NCBI RefSeq assembly: GCF_000715075.1
Contig: NC_134097.1
Span: 69,411,190-69,475,189 of the forward strand
Reading direction: 5' to 3'
Source of the DNA: Nicotiana tabacum
Lineage: Eukaryota > Streptophyta > Magnoliopsida > Solanales > Solanaceae
DNA: 64,000 nt
Translations under genes and position numbers: made by a program
Notes under the pieces: generated by a model
Told to the model about the DNA's origin: nothing
What the model saw: the letters and a program-made list of their open reading frames with translations, nothing else
Databases searched by the model: none
In this document: in pieces, positions 56,430 to 64,000 of the stretch
How the letters are laid out: the number at the start of each line of letters is the position of its first letter
How positions within the stretch are numbered: the stretch's first letter is position 1

Positions 56430-56982
56430 GAGTCCTCTGAGAGATCAGGCATATTGGACCGGGTAAATGGGGTGTTTTGGGCCTGATTTTGGGTTCAAAA
56501 ATGGTCCAGTTCCGAATGTGTTTCTTATTTCACTTGTTTTTCTTTTCTATTATTTTCCTTTTTAATTCCTAATTACCAAAAATTCTAAAATAAGTTGTAA
56601 AACCAAAATTAAATTAAAAATATTAATTAAACCTAAATAATAATTGACACACAAGATTAAATATTAATAAAAAAACAAAATCACACAATTGGACAATAAA
56701 ACGACAAAAATGCAATAAATACATATTTTGTGATTTTCTTTCTTTTAAAACAAAACATGGTTCAGTTAATTCCTAAGTGCACAATTAAATCCTAAATGTG
56801 CATGCAACATATATTTTTGTATTTTTAATTAATTAAAATAAGATAAACATTCACAAACAACAATACAAACAATTATCCAAAGATGCCACGCAAATTCTTA
56901 AAACTGTACCTAAAGGATATTTGTTTTATTTTTTTGATTTCTTTTGGAGTAGTTTCCGTGAAGCAAAAATCATGTGCTCACA

Positions 56983-56995
56983 GCTGCCCTTCTTT
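56983..56995 (-). other. element C polypurine tract
   Basis: On the minus strand AAAGAAGGGCAGC directly precedes the LTR start TGTGAGCAC. Confidence 0.7.
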
Positions 56996-57434
56996 GTCCG
57001 AAAACACGAAGGTTTTTCATGCAAAGATAAAGTGAGCGGATACGAGCGATTTTTGCCCGTTGGACTACTCCGTGTGAAGCATTTTTTGAAAGATTTAACC
57101 GAACCTTTGCTTCGAAGGTTTCCTACATATCCCTGGCTAAAAGGATTCAGGTTAATGTAGTTCGGGAAGTTTTGGTAGTTGGGGCTACCATGGGACTGCA
57201 ATTTTGCTGTTACTACTGCTGCATGCTGTTACTATTGCTTTCCGACCTCCTTATTACATTGTACTGAAAGAAAACAAGAAGCTAGACTAAACTAGGGATT
57301 ACAGCATCTTATCTATCTTCAAACTTGCTCTTGTAGTCTTCCTTCTGATCTCTGCAGCGGAATTTATGCTGGGGATATTTTGTTGTAACCCTCCGCTTTA
57401 CTAACTTCTGACTTGAAATTGAGTGTAGTCTGTT

Positions 57435-57960
57435 GTTCTACAGGCGGGCTCCTGACTCCAACTTGACTTAAAAAGATAATACAGCCTCCATTCTCCAGGC
57501 GGGCTCCTGACTCTAACAGCAATTTAAAGATAATGCAGCCTCCATTCTCCAGGCAGGCTCCTGACTTCAACAGCAACTTAAAATTTAACACCTCCATTCT
57601 CCAGGCGGGCTCCTGACTTCAACGACGACTTAAAAATATAACACCTCTATTCTCCAGGCGGGCTCCTGACTTCAACAACTCTTAAAATATAACACCTCCA
57701 TTCTCCAGGCAGGCTCCTGACTTTTACTACAACTTAAAGATATAACACCTCTATTCTCCAGGCGGGCTCCTGACTTCAACTAATATAACACCTCCATTCT
57801 CCAGGCGGGCTCCTGACTTCTACTACAACTTAAAGATATAACACCTCCATTCTCCAGGCGGGCTCCTGACTTTAACTAATATAACACCTCTATTCTCCAG
57901 GCGGGCTCCTGACTTCAACTAATATAACACCTCCATTCTCCATGCGGGCTCCTGACTTCA
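57435..57960 (-). repeat. tandem repeat array in the element C 3' region (about 11 units)
   Basis: The plus-strand core ttctccaggcgggctcctga recurs 11 times, with spacers that give periods of ~38-58 bp. The core is shared with the array of element A (31234-31960) while the spacers differ. CAGG...CCTG arms are conserved in most units. Confidence 0.85.
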
Positions 57961-59826
57961 ACTACTACTTAAAAATACGCTCTATTGTCGTTGTTCCTTC
58001 CTGCCTCCTGAACCATTTTCCTTCTAACTTGAATAATCTTCTTTCAGAACTGCTTCCCTCAAAACTGGTGTTTTATCCTTTGAAAACTGCTGGGGATAAC
58101 TCCGGTGTTTCATTCAAAAATATGTTATTCTCCTCCTTCAAAGACTACTTCCCTTAAAGCTGGTATTTTCCTTCCTCTGAAACTACTTCCCTTAAGACTT
58201 GTGTTATCTTCCCCCTGACATTGCTTTCTTTAAAACTTGTTTTGCCTTCTCCCAAAAACTGCCGGGGATACCGCTTTTCAACAAACTTGTGTTAGACTTC
58301 CAGAAAATTTTCGAAATGAAAGAAAATCTTCTGCCCCAGTTTGACAATCTTTCTTGTGGCATGTCTTTCCATCATCAACAACATTTCCTGTCCCTGCTTC
58401 AAATCAAAGAAAATTTATTAGTTTTAAAACGTGAGGGACGTTCCTGCTGGGGATGGTTTTCCCTTTTTCTTTTTCCCACGCTCTGTGTTGTTCGACCATC
58501 TTGAAACTTGGCCGATAACTTTTGACCTTCTTGATGCTTCTGTTATTTTCCAACTTCTCAACCGTTGTTTTCCACTTTTACTCCATATTTTCCTCGACAT
58601 CTTAGAGCAATCCGTCATTTGGTCTTATAATGACGTCTTTATTGTCCCATCACATTATCTTCGGCCTGTCTTATCCCCATTTACCTTGCCCCATGTTGGC
58701 GACTGGTAGTTGGCTTTGAAAATCCTTCTTAAAGACAAACTACTAAAAAAATCTTTAACCAAAAGAAATGAAAGATGGTGACTTCCAAAGACGAAAAGAA
58801 AATTCTTTCTGAACAATTGTTTGAAGAGAAAAAGGAAAAGGACTTATCTGAATGGTATAACCGATCTCAATGATCATGTCATGCATTTCGGATTAATCAA
58901 CCCAGTCTATTATATCACTCAATCTTTCTGATGGCCTTACTTTGCATTTCAAAAGGTCCCGCTACCCAGCTCTTTTGCCGAATCAACCTCTTTTTCTGCT
59001 TGATGCCTTGACGGATCATTTCTGTCAACCTTACCTCGTTTGTCCACTTTCAATTCCTTGTCGCCTTATAGTGCCCTTCGAGAGGTTTTCACTAATAAGA
59101 CTCTCTCGTTTCTCTCAACTCTCGTCGCCTTACGGTGCATGTGAAGGTTTTCACCGATAATACTCTCTTATTTTATTTCTCTCAACTTCCGTCGCCTTAT
59201 GGTGCTCGTGAAGGTTTTCACCAATAAGACTCTCTCATTTTATTTCTTTTCAGCTAGGGATTGGGGTGTTACTGATAAGATTCTCTCATTTCATTTCCTT
59301 TCTGCTGGGGATTCTCTCATTTTATTTCTTTTCTACTGGGGGCCAGAGTGTTATTCTAGACTTCCATTTGCCCGACTTGGCACTTCTCGGATACTGATCG
59401 GGAGGTCTTTTGGACATCAATATGGGTTTCTGGTGTATGGCTAAAGAAAAATTTAAAATAATTTCAATGGGTAAAACATTACAACTCTTGGAATCAACTT
59501 TCTTTCCCCAAAATTATAAACACAACTTCTGCCCCAGTTTTTCTTGCTTGGGGGATTTTTGATTCTTATTACACTATGACCGAGCCGTGAGGCGCCTACG
59601 TATCCTTTTTGAGGAATCAGGTCAAACGTAGTTCCCAATTCCTTTGTTTTTCTTGTGACTTTTCCTTTGTCTTTATTATCATTATTTTTCTTTTCTCCCT
59701 TTTTTCATTTTCATTACTGATTCCAAAAGAGGGGTATGAAAGAATAAATAAGGCTCAAAAGGGGAAGCAAAGGTTGAAGTGTTTGGATGGAAAAACAAAT
59801 TGCCTCCGTCATTTCATTCTCCGGTA
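57961..59826 (-). other. element C 3' non-coding region
   Basis: No ORF with a known domain. It contains repeated cgcctta(t/c)ggtgc / gaaggttttcacc blocks (about 59060-59240, four copies), a ctgccccagttt motif (58332 and 59530) and a block at 59560-59640 shared with element A. Confidence 0.55.
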
Positions 59827-59841
59827 TCATGCCAAATGCAA

Positions 59842-61287
59842 ACAAACAACAATTACAATTAAAAGAAATCTTACATAATATCTCTTAACTGCGTCAGAAT
59901 TGATAGCCATGCCGATGCATTTTCCTTCGATATCTGTTAAACATAAAGCACCATTGGACAACATTCTGGTCACAATGAATGGCCCTTGCCAATTCGGGGC
60001 GAACTTGCCTTTTGTCTCAGCCTGATGTGGAAGGATGCGTTTCAGCACTTGTTGGCCCACTTCAAACTTCCGGGGACACACCTTTTTGTTGTATGCTCTT
60101 GCCATTCTCTTTAGATATAACTGGCCATGACGCACATCTGCCAATCGTTTTTCATCAATCAAGTTCAACTGCTCCAGACGAGTTTTGACCCACTCATCAT
60201 CATCAATCTCAGCTTCAGTGACAATCCGAAGGGACGGGATTTCAACTTCCGCAGGTATTACGGCTTTAGTTCCATATACCAACAAATAAGGAGTTGCCCC
60301 TACTAAAGTATGGATAGTAGTGCGATAACCCAGCAATGCAAATGGTAATTTTTCGTGCCATTGCCTAGAACCTTCTACCATTTTCCGAAGTATCTTCTTT
60401 ATGTTTTTGTTAGCTGCCTCAACTGCTCCATTCGCCTTGGGACGATACAGGGTAGAATTGCGGTGTGTAATTTTAAACTGTTGACATACCTCTTTCATCA
60501 AATTGCTGTTAAGATTAGCACCATTATCCGTGATGATCACCTTTGGGATTCCAAATCGACATATGACATTTGAGTGAACAAAATCGACCACTGCTTTCTT
60601 GGTCACAGACTTGAAAGTTTTGGCCTCAACCCTTTTGGTGAAATAATCAATGGCTACCAGAATGAACCTATGCCCATTGGATGCTGCTGGCTCAATTGGT
60701 CCAATGATATCCATGCCCTAAGCGACGAAGGGCCATGGCGCTGACATTGTGTGTAATTCCGATGGTGGAGAATGAATCAAATCTCCGTGTATCTGGCACT
60801 GATGACATTTGCGCACAAAACTAATACAATCTCGCTCCATGGTGAGCCAATAATATCCCGCTCGGAGAATTTTCTTTGCCAACACATATCCACTCATATA
60901 TGGTCCGCAGACTCCTGAATGTACTTCGGACATGACAGACGTAGCTTGTCTAGCATCTATGCATCTTAACAATCCCAGGTCTGGTGTTCTTTTATACAGA
61001 ACTCCTCCACTCAAGAAAAATCCACTTGCCAACCGTCGAATTGTTCTCTTTTGATCCCTCGTGGCTTGGACTGGGTATATCCCCATTCTGATGTATTCCT
61101 TGATATCGTGGAACCATGGTTCTCCATCCAGTTCTTCTTCAATCATGTTACAATAAGCATGCTGATCTCGGACTTGAATATGCAAAGGATCGACATAAGC
61201 TTTGTCTAGATGGTGCAACATTGATGCTAGGGTAGCCAAAGCATCGACGACCTCATTATGGACCCTTGGAATATGCCTGAACTCCAC
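59842..61287 (-). pseudogene. element C integrase region, with a premature stop
   Basis: The minus-strand reading starts in the tail of the second RNase H (FRHIPRVHNEVVDALATL) and enters the integrase zinc-finger region (EVHSGVCGPYMSGY...CHQCQ). The second His of the HHCC set appears to be Tyr (GPY). After SAPWPFVA comes a TAG at 60718-60720, where related elements usually have Trp. The same frame then resumes with the catalytic core: Asp in GMDIIGP, Asp in ITDNGAN and Glu in NGAVEAANKNI, so all three acidic residues are present. A GPF-type C-terminal region (WQGPFIVTRML) follows. No chromodomain is seen, in line with the Tat clade. Confidence 0.85.
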
Positions 61288-61635
61288 TGATCTAAACCGT
61301 TGGCAAAGATCATGTTAGCATTGTCGATATGGTATGAGCTTCAGATCTCGCGTTTCTCATTCTCCTTGAATTTGATGTACCAGAAGGTCCGAGTCTCCCA
61401 AGACCAAGACTTCCTAGACATCCATGTCCGTAGCTAACCTTAACCCCAAAATGCATGCTTCGTACTCAACCATATTGTTGGTACAATAAAAACGAAGCTG
61501 AGCCGTAACAGGATAGTGATGCCCTGTTTTAGAAATAAGCACAACTCCTATTCTGACTCCTTTCATGTTAGCAGCCCCATCAAAGAAAAGTTTCCAACTT
61601 GGTTTTTCGGCCTGTTCTAGTTCATCAATATGCAT
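61288..61635 (-). pseudogene. element C second (archaeal-like) RNase H domain
   Basis: The segment with WKLFFDGAANMKGVRIGVVL and NNMVEYEACILGLRLA is the additional RNase H of Tat-clade elements. A stop after ATDMDV and two further in-frame stops interrupt it. It is in a different frame from the RT-RNase H piece upstream, so a frameshift lies near 61635-61660. Confidence 0.75.
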
Positions 61636-63140
61636 CAGCTCTTCATCAGAAAATAAGTCCTCAGTGGCTCATACTCTTCATCAACCGGGTTCTCGGCTAA
61701 ATGATCGGCCAATGCTTGGGCTTTCATCGCAGTCCGAGTCACATAGGTTATGTCAAACTCTGTGAGCAAAATTTGCCATTTTGCAAGCCTTCCTGTCGGC
61801 ATAGGCTTTTGAAAGATATACTTCAATGGATCCAAGCGTGAAATGAGGTAAGTAGTATATGATGACAAATAATGTTTCAACTTTTGTGCTACCCAAGTTA
61901 GGGCACAACATGTCCTTTCCAGGTGAGTCTACTTAACCTCATAAGCCGTGAATTTCTTGCTAAGATAATAGATGGCTTGTTCTTTCCTACCGGTGACATC
62001 ATGCTGCCCCAGTACACAACCAAATGAATTTTCCAAGACTGTCAAGTAAAGAATCAAAGGTCTCCCTAGTTCTGGCGGAACCAACACAGGTGGGTTTGTC
62101 AAGTAACCTTTTATCTTGTCAAACGCTTCTTGACACTCATCAGTCCACTTGATCACAGCGTCCTTCCTCAACAACTTGAAAATAGGCTCACAAGTTGTCG
62201 TGAGCTGAGCAATAAACCTGCTGATGTAGTTCAGCCTTCCTAACAGACTCATCACTTCAGTCTTGTTCCTCGGAGGTGGCAACTCTTGTATGGCTTTGAT
62301 CTTTAATGGGTCCAACTCGATGCCTTGCCGGCTGACTATGAATCCCAACAGTTTTCCGGATGAGACAACAAATGCACACTTGGCGGGGTTAAGCTTGAGG
62401 TTGTACATGCGAAGCCTCTAGAAGAATTTCCTCAAATCCTCGACGTGGTCGGCCTGATGCTTTGATTTTATGATCACATCATCTACGTATACCTCAATCT
62501 CCTTGTGTATCATATCATGAAATACAGTAGTCATCGCTCTCATATAAGTTGACCCAGCATTCTTCAACCCAAATGGCATTACTCGGTAGCAATAAGTTCC
62601 CCACGGCATGATGAAGGCTGTTTTTTCTGCATCTTCTTCATCCATTAGAATCTGATGATACCCGGCATAACAATCCACAAAAGATCCAATCTTGCGCTTG
62701 GCACAATTGTTGATCAAAATGTGGATATTGGGTAGTGGGAAGTTATCCTTCGGACTTGCTTTGTTGAGATTACGGTAATCGACGCATACTCTGATCTTGC
62801 CATCCTTCTTCGTCACATGCACGACATTAGCCAACCAGACAGGATATCGAGTGACCTGAATAACCTTTGCATCCAACTGCTTAGTAACTTCTTCTTTAAT
62901 CTTCACACTCATCTCAGTTTTGAATTTCCTCAACTTTTGCTTGACGGGTGGGAACGCTGAATCAGTGGGCAATTTGTGGACCACTAAATCAGTGCTTAAA
63001 CCTGGCATGTCGTCATATGACCACGCAAAACACCTTTATACTCAATGAGTGCTTTGATTAACTCCTCCCGGTTTTTTGGCTCGAGGTGGACACTTATTTT
63101 AGTTTTTCGGACATTATCTGTGTCTCCTAAATTGACGGCT
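61636..63140 (-). pseudogene. element C reverse transcriptase and first RNase H
   Basis: RT motifs are clear: KKDGKIRVCVDYRNLNKA, FPLPNI, DCYAGYHQI, MPFGLKNAG and the catalytic YVDDVIIKS. A TAG follows LRKFF (about 62415-62417). The frame resumes with LKLNPAKCAF, RLNYISRFIAQL and the RNase H start LILYLTVLENSFGCVLGQ. Another TAG follows TAYEVK (about 61926-61928), after which the RNase H/connection part (LTEFDITYVTR, ALADHLAENP) continues to 61635. The catalytic Asp pair of RT is intact, and the lesions are the stops. Confidence 0.87.
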
Positions 63141-63150
63141 TCTGTGTCAT

Positions 63151-63376
63151 TCAAATTGGGTTTGGGTTTTCTTCGAAATGAATTAACTCCTTACTAATTT
63201 CTTCGAAATGAATTAACTCCTTACTAATTTCTTCGAAGGCTCCATCCTCATCATCATATTCTAATTCGTAATCACAATCTACTTCTTGAACTATCATTTC
63301 GGAATCAGATGGATTTTTAAGATTGGGCTGAGGATTCCTTATGCACGCCATGTCATTAAGACCAGTATAAAGAGAA
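63151..63376 (-). pseudogene. element C acidic linker before RT, with a 30-bp duplication
   Basis: From MACIRNPQPNLKNPS the minus strand codes for an acidic linker (CDYELEYDDEDGAFEE). It contains a tandem repeat EISKELIHFE twice, from a 30-bp direct repeat at about 63172-63231. This linker normally joins protease and RT in this group. It lies just after the predicted intron. Confidence 0.55.
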
Positions 63377-63564
63377 CTGTATAGAAAAAGAAAAGAAGAA
63401 AACAAAATTAAAATAAAATAAGGAATTAAGAAGAAACTTTTTTATTTTATTGAATTACGGGATAACAAGGTTTCACACTTGATGAACAAAACAAAAGTAA
63501 AAGAAATCCGGACTACAACCCTGGAATAATCCAGAAAACAGGAAGGAAAATCAGAGCCAACTAC
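63377..63564 (-). other. predicted intron between protease and RT parts of element C pol
   Basis: On the minus strand a donor GTCTTG/GTAGTT (first base 63564) and an acceptor with a strong pyrimidine tract (TTTCTTTTTCTATACAG, last base 63377) bound 188 bp containing stops. Ogre elements are known for an intron at this location, and splicing would remove the stop codons. Predicted from signals only. Confidence 0.45.
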
Positions 63565-64000
63565 CAAGACTCCCTCCGAATGGGAAAAGGAGTAGCCATC
63601 CAATTGTTGATTTTTGCCTTTGGACGCCACAAACTGCACATCAGCCTTGCTGGACCCCTCCCCAACTTCTACCATGTTGATTTCGGTGAATAATCTTTCA
63701 AAGCCTTCATTTAAGTCTCCATCTGTACCAATCAATGGCCCTGTAACCTTGGACAGCAATTTCTTTTTGATGCTCGACCTGACAAAAGATCTGGACAGGC
63801 GCGGGATTGGCTTGAGAAGGACCCAGACTCTTTTCTTCAACTTGCGGGCCCGTCTCACATCCGCCACTGTAGGATTGAACCCCAGCCCAAAGGTATCCAG
63901 ATTTTTGGGCAAAGAAACCGGTTGAACAATACCCTGAAGATCAGCCCCTAAACCTTTGCCTGGCACAAACCCGTTTTCAACATCTCCGAGGCTACCATGA
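63565..64000 (-). pseudogene. element C protease-RT linker (G-patch-like), cut by the window edge
   Basis: The frame is open to the window end and reads NGFVPGKGLGADLQGI, then DTFGLGFNPT, RKLKKRVW, and FTEINMVEVGEGSSKADVQF. This is the region after the protease in Tat/Ogre-like pol. It ends where the predicted intron begins. The protease active site lies outside the window. Confidence 0.6.

Larger units (their letters stand above)
52317..56982 (-). repeat. element C 3' LTR (4.67 kb)
   Basis: On the minus strand it starts TGTGAGCACATG next to the polypurine tract and ends GGGAGGTGTGACA. It includes a TATA box (56136-56143), a long leader-like region, an (ATT)n microsatellite and a ~300-bp tandem duplication. 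Confidence 0.8.
52317..64000 (-). mobile_element. element C: Tat/Ogre-like Ty3/gypsy retrotransposon, 5' end outside the window
   Basis: The minus-strand order is pol (64000 to ~59840), 3' region with tandem repeats, polypurine tract (56983-56995) and 3' LTR (56982 to 52317). The RT, RNase H, second RNase H and integrase order, with the extra RNase H domain, is diagnostic of the Tat clade. Likely target site agggg at 52312-52316; the other copy lies outside the window. Pol carries several stops and at least one frameshift, so this copy is dead. Confidence 0.88.

Overview
This is a plant nuclear window, almost certainly from a Solanaceae genome and most likely Nicotiana. One spliced host gene can be read completely: chloroplast phosphoglycerate kinase (PGK) at 22557-25441, 481 residues with a plastid transit peptide, close to my recollection of tobacco PGK. 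The rest is mostly transposable elements: a Solanaceae-type SINE tail, Stowaway MITEs, Mutator-like elements (MULEs), and very large nested Ty3/gypsy elements of the chromovirus, Tat/Ogre and Athila types. A second host gene may enter at the left edge (1-252, minus strand), but I do not recognise it.

Left part (1-22.5 kb). After the edge ORF come a SINE fragment, an old LTR-retrotransposon piece with a gag start, and a Stowaway MITE. A 15.2-kb MULE (3507-18706) follows, with ~128-bp terminal inverted repeats and a perfect 9-bp target duplication. Its broken transposase ORF was hit by a Tat/Ogre-like element, of which a solo LTR remains (4340-16870, target duplication ggaac). That LTR was then hit by a 7.7-kb chromovirus (5057-12766, target duplication gcatg) whose gag-pol has lost most of RT, RNase H and integrase through an in-frame deletion. 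Another Stowaway and two short non-autonomous MULEs (19265-20204 and 20367-21740, each with perfect 9-bp duplications) lie between this nest and PGK.

Middle (22.5-26.6 kb). PGK has six exons, all joined in phase 0. Intron 1 carries a Stowaway MITE. A GATAAG I-box lies upstream of the ATG and an AATAAA lies ~145 bp after the stop codon.

Right part (26.6-64 kb). This is a second, deeper retrotransposon nest. A Tat/Ogre-like element A (minus strand; LTR remnant, PPT, tandem-repeat 3' region, broken gag) is interrupted at its left by a chromovirus-type solo LTR F (26607-29622) whose flanks do not match. A's gag is cut at 36206 by a second long LTR, B. B is interrupted by an 11.4-kb Athila-like non-autonomous element D (37679-49084, plus strand, two LTRs, tRNA-Asp-type primer site, one intact 400-aa ORF), which itself carries a solo LTR E (43722-47156). 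B also has a ~2-kb internal tandem duplication and is cut at 52317 by a Tat/Ogre-like element C. C (minus strand) has a 4.67-kb LTR, PPT, hairpin-bearing tandem repeats and a degenerate pol, and runs off the right edge.

No bacterial-style operons, CRISPR arrays, tRNA or rRNA genes were seen. The most unusual points are the precisely bounded MULE nest, the in-frame chromovirus polyprotein fusion, the GC-rich palindromes repeated in and near the LTRs of D, and the shared hairpin tandem arrays in the 3' regions of A and C.
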